A stretch of DNA of 64,000 bases from VGBK01 sp043810615 (GTDB lineage Bacteria; Actinomycetota; Acidimicrobiia; Spongiisociales; UBA11373), in the NCBI GenBank assembly GCA_043810615.1, contig JBDROA010000092.1, forward strand, positions 1-64,000, in the 5' to 3' direction. Below the pieces are notes generated by a model. That model did not search any database. It saw only the letters and a program-made list of their open reading frames with translations, and was not told where the DNA came from. The position numbers were made by a program, and so were the translations under genes. Positions 8,356 to 18,025 of the stretch are shown here, piece after piece (position 1 is the first letter of the stretch; each line of letters starts with the position of its first letter).

Positions 8356-9050
8356 TCGAACTGGCCGGAGTGGGCAAGACCTTCGGGGAGGGCGCCGGCC
8401 GGGTGCGGGCCCTCGACGGGGTGGACCTCCGCGTCGCCGCCGGCGAGTTCGTGGTCGTGCTGGGCCCTTCGGGCTGCGGCAAGACCACACTGCTCAACCT
8501 CATCGGCGCCCTCGACACGACGACCGAGGGGAGCCTCCGGGTAGGTGGGGTGGACATTTCGCGCGCCGGCCGCCGGGGGTTGTTCGAGTTCCGCCGGCGG
8601 ACGGTGTCGTTCGTCTTCCAGAGCTTCAACATCTTCCCCGGCCTGACGGCGGCGGAGAACGTCCAATTCGGCATCGACGCCGCCGGACGGTCCGGAGTGG
8701 ACGCCGGGGAGATCCTGGCGAGCGTGGGCCTGGCGGGCCGGAGTGACAGCTTCCCCCACCAACTCTCTGGCGGCGAGCAGCAGCGGGTGGCCATCGCCCG
8801 CGCCCTGGCCACGGGGAACCCCGTGCTGCTGGCCGACGAGCCCACGGGCGAACTCGACTTTCGCACCGGGGTGCAGATCCTGGGGCTGCTCGAGGGCCGC
8901 GCCGCCGAGGGGCGGGCCGTGCTGGTAGTCACCCACAACCGCGAGATCTCCCGGGCCGCCGACCGGGTGGTCCAGTTGAGCAGCGGGCGTATCGTCTCCG
9001 ATGGTCCTCCGGCCGGGGGCCGGGCCCGGACCGCCGACCTGCACTGGTGA
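8352..9050 (+). CDS. ABC transporter ATPase, LolD/MacB type
   Basis: 232 residues. Walker A GPSGCGKT (about 38-45), the Q-loop in VSFVFQSFNIFP, signature LSGGEQQRVAIARAL, Walker B LLADEPTGELD and the switch His in VVTHN are all present. The DEPTGELD ending is the hallmark of the MacB/LolD/FtsE-like group that pairs with FtsX-fold permeases. It starts with GTG overlapping the regulator stop, and its own stop overlaps the permease start (GTGA). Confidence 0.93.
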   Translation: MIELAGVGKTFGEGAGRVRALDGVDLRVAAGEFVVVLGPSGCGKTTLLNLIGALDTTTEGSLRVGGVDISRAGRRGLFEFRRRTVSFVFQSFNIFPGLTAAENVQFGIDAAGRSGVDAGEILASVGLAGRSDSFPHQLSGGEQQRVAIARALATGNPVLLADEPTGELDFRTGVQILGLLEGRAAEGRAVLVVTHNREISRAADRVVQLSSGRIVSDGPPAGGRARTADLHW

Positions 9051-11485
9051 GCGGCATGCGCCTGTGGCTTCGCTGGTCGTGGCGGGACATGCGGGCCCAT
9101 TGGGTCCAGGTGGGGGCCATCGCCCTCGTCATCGCCCTGGGCACCGGCACCTTCGCCGGCCTCGGGAGCACCGCTCGCTGGCGGCAGCAATCGGCCGACG
9201 CCTCGTACGCCCTCCTGGGGTTCCGCGACCTCGAGGTGGAGCTCAGCGAGGGTTCCTTCGTAGCCCAGGGCACGCTGGCCGGCGCCCTCGATGGGGTCGA
9301 GGCGGGCCTCATCTCCGACACCGAGGAGCGCCTCAAGATCCCCACCCAGATCGATGCCAGCACGCCGACGCAGACGATCCTCGTCCCCGGCGTGGTCATC
9401 GGGATGCCTCTCCGGGGTGCCGGGCCCGGGATCGACCGCCTCGAGGTTGTAGCGGGCCGGGCGCTGGCGCCGGAGGACGCAGGGGCACCGGTGGTGCTCC
9501 TGGAGCGCAACTTCGCCGAGTACTACGACCTGGCGTCGGCGGGGTCGCTGTCGATCGCCGGTGGGCGAGCGCTGGACTATGTGGGCCGGGCGGCCTCGCC
9601 GGAGTACTTCATCGTGATGCCGGAGGACGGGTCCGGCTTCTTCGTCCAGGCCAACTTCGCCGCCCTCTTCACCTCGCTCCAGACGGCTCAGGAGCTCGGC
9701 GGGGTCCCGGGCGGGGTCAACCGGCTGTTGATGCGCCTGGCCGAAGGGGCCGACCCGGGGCAGGCAGAGCGGTCGGTGGTCGCGGCCTTGGCCGAGCGGC
9801 TCCCCGAGGTCGGGGCCACAGTCGTGCCCCGCGGCGAGCAGCCGGCTTACGTCATGATCTACCAGGACATCGAGAACGACCAGCAGACGTTCAGCATCTT
9901 CGCCATGCTGATCTTCGTGGGGGCGGTGACCGCCGCTTTCAATCTCACAACCCGCCTCGTCGAGGCCCAGCGCCGGGAGATCGGCATCGCCATGGCCCTG
10001 GGCGTGCCCCGGCGGCGCATCGCGGTGCGGCCGCTGCTGGTCGGCGCTCAGATCGCCCTGCTGGGAGTGGCCCTCGGCGTGGTGGTGGGGTGGGTCATCA
10101 GCCTGGCGATGCGCCAGGTCCTGCAGGGGTTCTTCCCGCTCCCCATATGGCTGACCTCGTTCCAGGCGTCGTCCTTCGCCGGGGCGGCGGCAGCCGGCTT
10201 CGCCGTCCCATTCGCCGCCGTCGTCTACCCCGTCTGGCGGGCGGTGCGGGTGCGCCCGATCGAGGCGATCCGGCCCGCCCACCTGGCCCGCCGGATGCGG
10301 ATGCGGTGGTGGCGCGCTCCGCGGCGGCCGGGCAACACGTTCCGGCGCTTGCCGGTGCGCAACCTGGTGCGGGCGCCGCGGCGAACGGTGCTCACCGCCC
10401 TCGGAATCGCTTCGGCGATCGCCGTGCTCACCACCCTGCTGGGCATGGTCGACTCCTTCGGCCACACGGTGGACATCGGGGAACAGGAGATCCTGGCGGG
10501 GAACCAAGATCGGGTGATCGTGGACTTCGACCGGGTGTATCCGACGGGGGCCCCCGAGGTGACCGCGGTGCTCGCTTCCCCGACCGTCGCCGGGGCGGAG
10601 GCCTCATTGGCGGTTCCGGGCCGCCTGGGAGGAGCAGAGTCGGGGTTCGAGGTGCTGATCGGCCTCACCGACCTCCGGGGTTCCGCCTGGGTGCCGAGCC
10701 TGGTCACCGGAAGGCGCGAGGGTGGCGAGGGCCTGGTGATCTCGCGCAAGGCCGCCGCCGACCTGGGAGTTGAGGCGGGCGACACGGTCCCCCTCATCCA
10801 TCCCCGGCGTACCGGAGAGGACTCGTACGGGTTCGCCGTCACAACGGTGGAGGTGATCGGCATCCACGCCGCCCCCTACCGCTTCCTGGCCTACATGGAC
10901 GCCTCACAGGCGGAGGCCATGGGCCTGGCCGGCCTGGTGAACCAGGTGAATGCCACCCCGGCACCCGGCCGCACCGTGGACGATGTCAAGCGCAGCCTAT
11001 TCGAGGTCGGGGCGGTGTCCTCGGTGCAGCCGGCGACGGTAGTAGCCGATACGTTCCGCGACCTTCTGGGGCGCTTCATCGGCCTCCTGCGGGTGGTGCA
11101 GGGCGCGGTGTTCGTCCTCGCCCTGGCCATAGCGTTCAACTCGGCGAGCCTCAACCTCGACGAGCGGGCCCGCGACCACGCCACGATGTTCGCTTTCGGG
11201 GTGTCGCGGCGGCGCGCGTTGGGCCTGGCGATGGTGGAAGGCACCTTGCTCGGCCTGCTGGCCACCGCCCTGGGCCTCGGAGCCGGCTACGGCCTGGTGC
11301 GCTGGTTCGTGACCAGCGTGTTCCCGCGCACCGCCCCCGACATCGGCCTGCTGCTGTGGATCACGCCCCAGACCCTGGCGGTGGTGGTGGCCATGGGGGT
11401 GGCGGCCGTGGCGCTGGCGCCGCTGCTCACCGTGCGCAGGATGGGCCGTATGGACCTGCCCGGCACCCTGCGGGTAATGGAGTAG
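9047..11485 (+). CDS. FtsX-fold ABC permease with two FtsX domains
   Basis: 812 residues with a membrane anchor at about 17-38, a large extracytoplasmic domain (about 45-280), three helices of a first FtsX domain (about 285-395), a second soluble domain, and a second FtsX domain near 680-805. This ten-helix layout with two FtsX modules is usual for Gram-positive type VII-superfamily (MacB-like) systems such as lipoprotein or peptide exporters. An ATG nine bases in (9056) is an alternative start. Together with the ATPase it forms the regulated efflux unit of this operon; the substrate cannot be read from sequence. Confidence 0.88.
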   Translation: MSGMRLWLRWSWRDMRAHWVQVGAIALVIALGTGTFAGLGSTARWRQQSADASYALLGFRDLEVELSEGSFVAQGTLAGALDGVEAGLISDTEERLKIPTQIDASTPTQTILVPGVVIGMPLRGAGPGIDRLEVVAGRALAPEDAGAPVVLLERNFAEYYDLASAGSLSIAGGRALDYVGRAASPEYFIVMPEDGSGFFVQANFAALFTSLQTAQELGGVPGGVNRLLMRLAEGADPGQAERSVVAALAERLPEVGATVVPRGEQPAYVMIYQDIENDQQTFSIFAMLIFVGAVTAAFNLTTRLVEAQRREIGIAMALGVPRRRIAVRPLLVGAQIALLGVALGVVVGWVISLAMRQVLQGFFPLPIWLTSFQASSFAGAAAAGFAVPFAAVVYPVWRAVRVRPIEAIRPAHLARRMRMRWWRAPRRPGNTFRRLPVRNLVRAPRRTVLTALGIASAIAVLTTLLGMVDSFGHTVDIGEQEILAGNQDRVIVDFDRVYPTGAPEVTAVLASPTVAGAEASLAVPGRLGGAESGFEVLIGLTDLRGSAWVPSLVTGRREGGEGLVISRKAAADLGVEAGDTVPLIHPRRTGEDSYGFAVTTVEVIGIHAAPYRFLAYMDASQAEAMGLAGLVNQVNATPAPGRTVDDVKRSLFEVGAVSSVQPATVVADTFRDLLGRFIGLLRVVQGAVFVLALAIAFNSASLNLDERARDHATMFAFGVSRRRALGLAMVEGTLLGLLATALGLGAGYGLVRWFVTSVFPRTAPDIGLLLWITPQTLAVVVAMGVAAVALAPLLTVRRMGRMDLPGTLRVME

Positions 11486-11488
11486 ACC

Positions 11489-11539
11489 GCGCCCTCGGGC
11501 CGGCGCCCGGACGCCCTTGCGGCGGGCCGAGGGGGGCGC
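11489..11539. terminator. Imperfect GC-rich hairpin between convergent genes
   Basis: GCGCCCTCGG pairs with CCGAGGG-GGG-CGC (three-base bulge), enclosing a GC-rich loop, in the 54 bases between the permease stop and the kbl stop. No T-run. Confidence 0.35.
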
Positions 11540-12730
11540 TCAGGGGACGACGCCGAGGTCTCGACCGACCCGGGCGAAGGCTTCGGCGCCCTGGGCCAGG
11601 TCGTCGTGACTGTGGGCTGCCGACACCATGACGCGGATGCGGGCCTTGCCCCGGGGCACTGTCGGGAAGCCGATGGCCTGGGCGAAGACAGCCTCCCGGT
11701 CGAAGAGGCGCCGCGAAACCTCCTGCGCCAGTGAGGCCTCGCCGAGCATGACCGGGGTGATGGGGGTAGTGCTCACCCCGATGTCGAACCCGGCCGACGC
11801 CATCATCCCCTTGAAGCGCCGTGCGTTGTCCCACAGTCGGTCCACCAGTTCGGTGGAGGCCGCGAGCAGGTCCACCGCAGCCACGCAGGCCGCCACGTCG
11901 GCCGGGGTGGCGGCCGAGGAGAACAGGAAGGGGCGGGCTCGCTGGCGCAGCCACTCGATGAGGGCGGCCGAACCGGCCACGTAGCCGCCCATGACCCCGA
12001 ACGCCTTCGACATCGTACCGACCTCGACGTCCACCCGGCCGTGAAGGCCGAAGTGGTCGACGATGCCCCGGCCCCCGCGCCCCAGCACCCCTTCGCCGTG
12101 GGCATCGTCCACCATCACGAGGGCCTCGTGAGACTCGGCGACTGCCACGATGGCATCGAGAGGCGCGATGTCCCCGTCCATGGAAAAGACGCCGTCGCTG
12201 ATGACCAGGAGGCGGCGCGCCCCGGCGGCGCGGGCTTCGGCCAGAGCGCGATCCAGATCGGCCGGATCGGCGTGGCGGTAGATGGAGCGGGCCGCCCGGG
12301 TCAGGCGCACCCCGTCCACGATGGAGGCGTGGTTCAGCTCGTCGGAGATCACCGCGTCCCCTTCCCCCACCAGGGCGGCGATCGTGCCCAGGTTGGCGAC
12401 GAACCCCGATTGCAGGGAGATCGCCGCCGGGACGCCCTTGAACTCCGCCAGGCGCTCTTCGAGCTGGTCGTGGAGGGTCATGGTGCCGGCGATGGTGCGC
12501 ACCGCTCCGGGACCCACCCCGAATCGGTCCAGCGCGGCGTGGGCGGCGGCCACCAGTTTGGGGTGGTTGGCCAATCCCAGGTAGTTGTTGGAGCAGAAGT
12601 TGAGTACGCGACGGCCGTCCACGGTGAGCTGGGGCCCCTGGGGGCCGTCGCTGTGGCGGATCGTGGTGTACAAGCCCTGGGCGCGCAGGGCCTCCAGCTC
12701 GTCGGTGAGGTAGGCGGTGCGGTCGGGCAT
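11540..12730 (-). CDS. kbl: Glycine C-acetyltransferase (2-amino-3-ketobutyrate CoA ligase)
   Basis: 396 residues, a fold-type I PLP enzyme of the alpha-oxoamine synthase family. Seen are NFCSNNYLGLA near residue 44, DELNHASI, DDAHGEGVLG, and the PLP-lysine motif TMSKAFGVMGGY. It splits 2-amino-3-oxobutyrate with CoA into glycine and acetyl-CoA, the second step of threonine breakdown. The threonine dehydrogenase gene lies immediately upstream, two bases away, so the pathway is complete in one operon. Related enzymes (8-amino-7-oxononanoate synthase) share the fold; the tdh partner decides the call. Confidence 0.93.
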   Translation of the reverse strand: MPDRTAYLTDELEALRAQGLYTTIRHSDGPQGPQLTVDGRRVLNFCSNNYLGLANHPKLVAAAHAALDRFGVGPGAVRTIAGTMTLHDQLEERLAEFKGVPAAISLQSGFVANLGTIAALVGEGDAVISDELNHASIVDGVRLTRAARSIYRHADPADLDRALAEARAAGARRLLVISDGVFSMDGDIAPLDAIVAVAESHEALVMVDDAHGEGVLGRGGRGIVDHFGLHGRVDVEVGTMSKAFGVMGGYVAGSAALIEWLRQRARPFLFSSAATPADVAACVAAVDLLAASTELVDRLWDNARRFKGMMASAGFDIGVSTTPITPVMLGEASLAQEVSRRLFDREAVFAQAIGFPTVPRGKARIRVMVSAAHSHDDLAQGAEAFARVGRDLGVVP

Positions 12731-12732
12731 CT

Positions 12733-13803
12733 TCACCTCGCGGCAGGGGTCAGGGTGCCGTCGGCGTCCGCCGGGTCGGGGAACATCACCACCTTGCCGC
12801 ACGCGCCCGACGCCATGAGGCCGAAGGCCGCAGCGAAGTCCTCGAGGGCGAAGCGGTGGGTGACCACGGGCGACAGGTCGACGGCGTGGGAGCGAAGCAT
12901 GGCCCGCATCTGATACCAGGTGGCCCACAGCCGGCGACCGACGATGCCGTGGACCGTGGCCCCCTTGAAGACGATGCGGTCGTCGAAGTCGAAGGAGATG
13001 GGGCGGGAGAAGATGCCGAGCAGGGCCGCCTCTCCGCCGGGCCGGAGGAGCCCGAAGCCCTGGTCGATGGCCGCGGCCACGCCGGACATCTCCAGCAGGA
13101 CGTCGACCCCGTCGCCGTCGGTGGCGGCCATGACTCCGGCCTCGAGGTCTTGCCGGGCCGGGTTGAACACGGCTTCGGCTCCCATCGCCCGGGCCATGGC
13201 CAGGCGGTAGTCGCTGACATCGGAGGCCAGGACCGAGCGGGCGCCCAGGGCGCGGGCAGCAGCGATGGCCATGACACCCACCGGGCCGCACCCTGTCACC
13301 AACACCTTGCGACCGGCGACCGCTGGAGTGGAGGCGGTGTGTACGGCGTTGCCGAAGTTCTCTTGCAGCGAGGCGATGGAGAGGGGCATGTTCGCCGGAT
13401 CGGGCCAGCAGTTGACCTCAGGGACGGCCACGAACTCGGCAAAGACCCCGTCGCGGTGGACACCGAGGATGCGGGTCTGAGGGCAAAGGTGGCCCTTCCC
13501 GGTGCGGCAGAGCAAGCAGGTCCCGCAGACGACGTGAGACTCCACCGAGACCAGCGTTCCGAACGGGGGCCCGGAGACGCCGTCGCCGTGGCCCACCACC
13601 ACCCCGCACATCTCATGGCCCACCACGAGCGGCGGCACGATGCGATCGGCGGCCCAGGGGTCCCAGTTGCGGATGTGCAGGTCGGTGCCGCAGATCGACG
13701 CCGCCTTCACCTGGAGGAGCACCTCGCCCCGCCCCGGCCGCGGCGCAGGCACCTCACACATCTCGAGACCGGGACCGGGGCCCGGCTTCACTACGGCCCG
13801 CAT
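12733..13803 (-). CDS. tdh: L-threonine 3-dehydrogenase, zinc type
   Basis: A 356-residue medium-chain dehydrogenase. The catalytic zinc site shows CGTDLH (residues 38-43) and GHE, the structural zinc loop has CGTCLLCRTGKGHLC with four cysteines, and the NAD fold has GCGPVGVMA. It oxidises threonine to 2-amino-3-oxobutyrate for Kbl downstream. The ATG at 13803 is preferred over an upstream frame because it aligns with the family start (MRAVVKPG) and sits 7 bases after a TAGGGT box. A related sorbitol/alcohol dehydrogenase is possible on sequence alone, but the kbl neighbour argues for threonine. Confidence 0.9.
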   Translation of the reverse strand: MRAVVKPGPGPGLEMCEVPAPRPGRGEVLLQVKAASICGTDLHIRNWDPWAADRIVPPLVVGHEMCGVVVGHGDGVSGPPFGTLVSVESHVVCGTCLLCRTGKGHLCPQTRILGVHRDGVFAEFVAVPEVNCWPDPANMPLSIASLQENFGNAVHTASTPAVAGRKVLVTGCGPVGVMAIAAARALGARSVLASDVSDYRLAMARAMGAEAVFNPARQDLEAGVMAATDGDGVDVLLEMSGVAAAIDQGFGLLRPGGEAALLGIFSRPISFDFDDRIVFKGATVHGIVGRRLWATWYQMRAMLRSHAVDLSPVVTHRFALEDFAAAFGLMASGACGKVVMFPDPADADGTLTPAAR

Positions 13804-13810
13804 TGCCCGC

Positions 13811-13816
13811 ACCCTA
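13811..13816 (-). promoter_or_regulatory. -10 box of leaderless tdh-kbl operon
   Basis: TAGGGT, 7 bases, ATG at 13803. Confidence 0.5.
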
Positions 13817-13883
13817 ACGGGAACGGGCCTGAGGTTGCACGTCGGAGCGGCGGGCGAGCGCCGGGCAAACACCGCGATCGGGC

Positions 13884-13889
13884 CATACT
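13884..13889 (+). promoter_or_regulatory. -10 box of the GDSL gene
   Basis: CATACT, 6 bases, ATG at 13896; leaderless layout. Confidence 0.4.
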
Positions 13890-13895
13890 GGCGGC

Positions 13896-15533
13896 ATGCG
13901 TTGGCGCGTCTTGACCGCCGGGGCGACCCTGGCTCTTGCGGGCCTAGCCGTCGCGGTCCCGGCGACGGCGGCGCCGGCCGGAGGAGGGGCGATCGTGGTC
14001 CGCGCCCGGTTCGACGCCACCATGCCCGAGCGTTTCGGGCTCGATGCCGACGAGGACGGCCTGATCGACCTGCCGAACACCCCGGCCTACGTCCGCCCCG
14101 GCGGGGGCCTGCAGTGCGGCCCGGACTGCGGGCCGCTTTTCACCCTGCGCCTGGACGCCACAGAGAGCACGGCGACCATGGGCGGGGGGCCCCTGCCCTT
14201 GGCGTCCTACCGATGGGAAATCACCGGGCCGGCGGGGCGACGGGTGGTGCGCCGCGGGACGGACCCCCGTCTCGAGGTTCCGCTGCCCGAGGGCCGCTAC
14301 CGGGTCGCTCTGGAGGTCGAAGCCGCTCTGCCCTGGGGCAGTGCGCGGGGCCGGTCGGTCCGCGAGATCGTGGTGGAGGACCTGCTGGTCGTGGCCATCG
14401 GGGACTCCTACGCCGGCGGAGAGGGGAACCCGGAGCGACCCCGCAGCGAGGGCGATGTCCCCGCGGCATGGGCCGATGCGCCCGGAGACCCCGCTACCGA
14501 GGCGGCCCATGCTGCCGCCCACCGCTCCACGGTGGCCTGGCCGGCCCTGGCCGCCCTGGCCCTGGAACGGGCCGATGCCGGGACTTCGGTGACCTTCGTG
14601 TCGGTGGCCGCGAGCTCGGCGCGGGTCGAGGCCGGCTTGCTGGGCCCCTAGTCCGGGGTGAGCCCGACGGGGCAGCTCGACCAGGTGGCGACGCTGACGG
14701 AGGGGCGGCGCATCGATCTGCTGTTGGTTTCGGTAGGGGGGAACGACATCGGCTTCGCCCGGATTCTGTCCGGCCTGGTGGACGCCGATCGCCTGACCGA
14801 CCCGCTGTGCTACGGCACCGATCTGCAGAACATCTGGGAGGCGGCGCTCGACGGCGACTGGAACCGCGACTCCGGCCTCCACTTCGCCCTGCCCTGGGGA
14901 CTGGGCTGCCGCCCGACGCGGACTTGGGGGAATCCCGTGCTCCCCGGGCTGCGGGGGCTCCCGGCAGAGCTCGACCGCCTGGCGGCCGCGGTCGATCGCC
15001 TTGACGCGGCGGCGGTGTATCTGATGGAGTACCCCGATCCCACCGGGGCGGGGGCGGAGGACGGCGGCTGCGGCGAGATCGTGGGGGACGCGACGCCGCC
15101 GTTCCGCTTCCACGAGATCAACCGGGCCGAGCAGGAGGAGGGGCTCGCGCGGGTGGTGCGGCCCCTCAACCGGATCCTGGCGGCGGCGGCGAGCCGCCAC
15201 GGCTGGGGGTTCGTCGGGGGAGTGGCCGAGGGGTTCGCGGCCGGCCACGGGTACTGCGGCACTCGGCCGGCCTACTCGTCGGCGACCGGGGAGCCGACGG
15301 GCTCCCCGGCATCGGGAGCGGGCGGCACAAGGTCGTGGTACCGGCATCCGGCCGGCCTCGAGGCAGCGCAGGCTCTCACGGGCGAGGGGGTGGGCTGGTA
15401 TCGCACCGCGACACAATCGGTCGTGCTCCAGGGGCCGGGCACTGCCTGGGACACGGCCGGCACGATGCACCCCAACGAGCTCGGGCACCTCGCCATGGCC
15501 CGCTCCCTGCTGGCGGCGCTGCCAGGAGACTAG
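13896..15533 (+). pseudogene. Secreted SGNH/GDSL hydrolase interrupted by an in-frame TAG
   Basis: Read through, this is a 545-codon esterase/lipase: signal peptide (residues 1-26, ending VPATAAPA), an Ig-like region, block I VAIGDSYAGGEGN with the nucleophile Ser near 170, block III SVGGNDIGFARI, and the C-terminal block V MHPNELGHLAMA with the Asp/His-type region. A single TAG at 14649-14651 stops translation after residue 251, between blocks I and III; the frame then continues unbroken for 294 codons. A CAG-to-TAG change would explain it. The first part alone lacks the oxyanion Asn and catalytic His, so it should be inactive. Sequencing error, recent pseudogenisation or stop readthrough are all possible. 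Confidence 0.8.
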
Positions 15534-15635
15534 TCACCTGGATCCAGCGGAATGATCCCGCGGCTACTACGCGGAGTGGTAGGTTGGGGGTAGGTGACCG
15601 CCTAGAGTGGTAGCCATTCGGGCAGAGGGACCACA

Positions 15636-16253
15636 ATGACCGGAGCCGAGGGCCACAACGAGCGGTTCGGCAAGGTGCTGCGGATCACCGCGCTCGTCGC
15701 CACACTGGTCGCCCTGGCAGCCGTCATCGGTCCCCGGCTGGCCTCCTCGGGCGGCGGCGGCAGCACCGTGGCCACCGCTGCCGCCTGGGTCCCTGCCGAG
15801 GCCACACCAGCGGCGACCCCCACCTGGCCGACGGTCCCGGCCGCGCGCCTCACCACCGCGCCACCCGTGACCACCACGACCGCACCGGCGGTGGTGTTCC
15901 CGGTGACGCCCGTCGAGGACGGCGGCGCCGTAGACCTGGCTCTCGCCGGAACGCACGCCGGCCGCTATGGGCCGGAGCGCGCCGGGTTCTTCGCCGGGGA
16001 CACAATCGGCTGGCGCTTCCAGGTGACCAACAGCGGTGAGGAGTACCTGTGGGGGGTGTTCGTGTACCTGGAGTTGTACGGCCCGGTGACCTGCGCCTCC
16101 CGCCGCCTCGAGGTGGGGGCAAGCACCGAGTGTTGGGCCGAGACCAACGCCCTCGTCCCCACCAGCGGCGCCGAAGCCTGGGTCACGGCGTGGACCGAGG
16201 CGCGCATGGTCGGCGATCGGTTGTCACATCGGGTCGGCACCGCCGTCGGCTGA
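15636..16253 (+). CDS. Membrane-anchored surface protein, Thr/Pro-rich linker
   Basis: 205 residues, not assigned to a named family. A single membrane helix (about residues 15-37) is followed by an Ala/Pro/Thr-rich linker (about 45-92) and an extracellular domain of about 110 residues with two cysteines (TCASRR and STECWAE), probably a beta-sandwich carrying a disulfide. A ribosome site (GCAGAGGGA) lies before the ATG, and a TAGAGT box at 15603 lies upstream. Its last 30 bases overlap the end of the convergent MFS gene. Function unknown. Confidence 0.65.
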   Translation: MTGAEGHNERFGKVLRITALVATLVALAAVIGPRLASSGGGGSTVATAAAWVPAEATPAATPTWPTVPAARLTTAPPVTTTTAPAVVFPVTPVEDGGAVDLALAGTHAGRYGPERAGFFAGDTIGWRFQVTNSGEEYLWGVFVYLELYGPVTCASRRLEVGASTECWAETNALVPTSGAEAWVTAWTEARMVGDRLSHRVGTAVG

Positions 16254-17555
16254 GCCGCGGGTCGCCTCCGGTCGGTTCTCTCCGCCATTCCCGGCCTGAC
16301 CGGTGATGTGCCACAGGCTGCCGGTGATCAGCGTCAGCGCCAGGGCCACGATCGCCGCGGCCGAAGCTAGGTAGACGACACCTACCCCAAAGGCCTCGGC
16401 GGCGGCGCCTCCGAGGACGGCTCCCAGCGGCAACCCGGCCCAGGAGAGAGTGCGGGAGGCGGCGATCACCCGGCCCCGGAACTCGGGTGGGGGCAACTGC
16501 TGGCGCAGGGTGGTGAAGGTGACGTTGACGAAGGAGACACCGGTCACCGCCAGGCCGGCAGGGAAGATCGCGGCGACGGTGGACCAGACCGGCGAGAGGG
16601 CGGCGAAGGCCGGGGCCGCCACGGCCAGGGCGAGGAACCCGCCGCCCATCGCCAGGAGGCCGCAGACAAAGGCTCGGCCCAGGCCGAGGCGGCGCGCCAC
16701 CGTGGGAGCAGCGATCACCCCAAACGCGCCGAGCAGCGCATGGCCCCCGAAGAACCAGCCGATGAGGACGCCCTCGGTGATTCCGAGGTGTTCGCGACAG
16801 AAGAGGACGAGCAGGGCCTCCATGGGGACGAAGGCGAGGTTGCCCAGGGTCCCGGCCACGGTGGCGGCGCGCAGCGGGGGGAGGCCCCACAGGCAGGAGA
16901 GGCCGCGGCGGAAAGAGGCCAGCCATGGAGCGCGCTCCGGCTGCGGACGGGGCCGGATCTCCACCAGGACCAGCAGGGTCACTGCCGAGAGGGCGAAGGA
17001 GGCGGCGTCGAGGCCGAAGGCGACTGGGAAACCGCCGGTGGCGGCCAGGAAGCCCGCGAGGGGAGGGCCGAGCGTCCAGGCGAGGGTGCGCACGAACTGG
17101 AGGCGGGAGTTCACCACCACCAGGGAGCGGTCGGTGGCGAGAGCCGGCATCCACGACTGCAGGCCGGAATCGAAGGTGACCGTCAGGCTGCCCACCAAGA
17201 AGGCGGCGACGAAGACCATCCACACCTCGGTCGTGCCCGCCGCCGCCGCCAGGGCCAGAGCTACGAAAGCCCCCGCCCGGCCCAGGTCGGCGATGACGAG
17301 GATCCGTCGCACGGGGACCCGGTCGAGGAGGACGCCCACGGCGAAGCCGAACAGCAGCGTGGGGAGGGTCTCGAGGGCCGTGGTGAGACCCAGGTCGAGG
17401 GCGGAGCCGGTGAGGTGGACGACGAACAGGGGCAGGGCCAGCAGGGCGACGTAGTCGCCGAAGAGGGAGGCGGACTGGCCGCCGAGGAGCCAGTAGAGGT
17501 TGCGGCGGGCGACGGCGCCTTCATCCGGGGAGGAACTTGGGCCACCGGCGGTCAT
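16224..17555 (-). CDS. MFS transporter, enterobactin-exporter-like (MFS_3)
   Basis: 443 residues with 12 predicted helices, starting LYWLLGGQSASLFGDYV, which is typical of the MFS_3 group (EntS and macrolide exporters such as MefA). The loop motif after helix 2 is LLDRVPVRRILV, and helix 10 is followed by FRGRVIAA. The ATG at 17555 follows a TATCCT box by 8 bases. Substrate unknown; the group covers siderophore and drug export. Confidence 0.85.
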   Translation of the reverse strand: MTAGGPSSSPDEGAVARRNLYWLLGGQSASLFGDYVALLALPLFVVHLTGSALDLGLTTALETLPTLLFGFAVGVLLDRVPVRRILVIADLGRAGAFVALALAAAAGTTEVWMVFVAAFLVGSLTVTFDSGLQSWMPALATDRSLVVVNSRLQFVRTLAWTLGPPLAGFLAATGGFPVAFGLDAASFALSAVTLLVLVEIRPRPQPERAPWLASFRRGLSCLWGLPPLRAATVAGTLGNLAFVPMEALLVLFCREHLGITEGVLIGWFFGGHALLGAFGVIAAPTVARRLGLGRAFVCGLLAMGGGFLALAVAAPAFAALSPVWSTVAAIFPAGLAVTGVSFVNVTFTTLRQQLPPPEFRGRVIAASRTLSWAGLPLGAVLGGAAAEAFGVGVVYLASAAAIVALALTLITGSLWHITGQAGNGGENRPEATRGSADGGADPM

Positions 17556-17563
17556 GGGGGCCG

Positions 17564-17569
17564 AGGATA
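17564..17569 (-). promoter_or_regulatory. -10 box of leaderless MFS gene
   Basis: TATCCT, 8 bases, ATG at 17555. Confidence 0.45.
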
Positions 17570-17731
17570 CCGGCCGGGGGGCCCGGGGCTGGTGAGCCCC
17601 CGCACCGGCGCTCGCGGAATGGCTCGCATGAGGTAGCCTTCCGATTGCGAGCGCGGCCTTCCCCCGGGGCGGGGGACGGCAAGGGTGACACGGGGCCGCA
17701 GGGGCGGTCCCCCCGGCCGAGAAGGGGCATC

Positions 17732-18025
17732 GTGGCAAAGGCGAAGGAACTCCCCGGACTGGTTTCCGAGTTTGTGGCTCTGGCGAAGGAGTACGTGCGT
17801 CAGCGCACCCTGGTGCCGGCCAAGGCGCTGGGCCGGACGGCCGGGCTCGGCTTCGCCGGGGCGTTCGTGTTCGCCCTCGCGGGCCTGTTCCTGGCGGTGG
17901 CCGGCATGCGGCTGATCGTGGCCGCCTTGCCGGACGGCCAGATCTGGAGCGGCTTGGGGTACGTCCTGGCCGCGGTCGGGCTGCTGGCGGTCAGCGGAGT
18001 TGTGGCCTGGAGGGCATCCAAATGA
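17732..18025 (+). CDS. Small two-helix membrane protein, actinobacterial holin-X-like
   Basis: 97 residues. A charged amphipathic start (KELPGLVSEFVALAKEYV) is followed by two membrane helices (about 38-62 and 70-90), the layout of the actinobacterial 'holin superfamily III' proteins, which are chromosomal and not proven holins. GTG at 17732 has an upstream GAAGGGG site; an in-frame TTG at 17645, 5 bases after a TAGCCT box, could add 29 residues. It overlaps the next small membrane gene by ATGA. Confidence 0.65.
   Translation: MAKAKELPGLVSEFVALAKEYVRQRTLVPAKALGRTAGLGFAGAFVFALAGLFLAVAGMRLIVAALPDGQIWSGLGYVLAAVGLLAVSGVVAWRASK

Noticed and set aside
15616..15639. ATT-initiated mini-ORF 7 bases after TAGAGT before the surface-protein gene
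   Set aside because: It would need an ATT start and has only seven codons; a normal ribosome site for the ATG at 15636 explains the region.
17732..18025. Phage holin gene
   Set aside because: The holin-X label is by fold only; no lysin or phage gene is near and the gene is in an operon with another small membrane protein.
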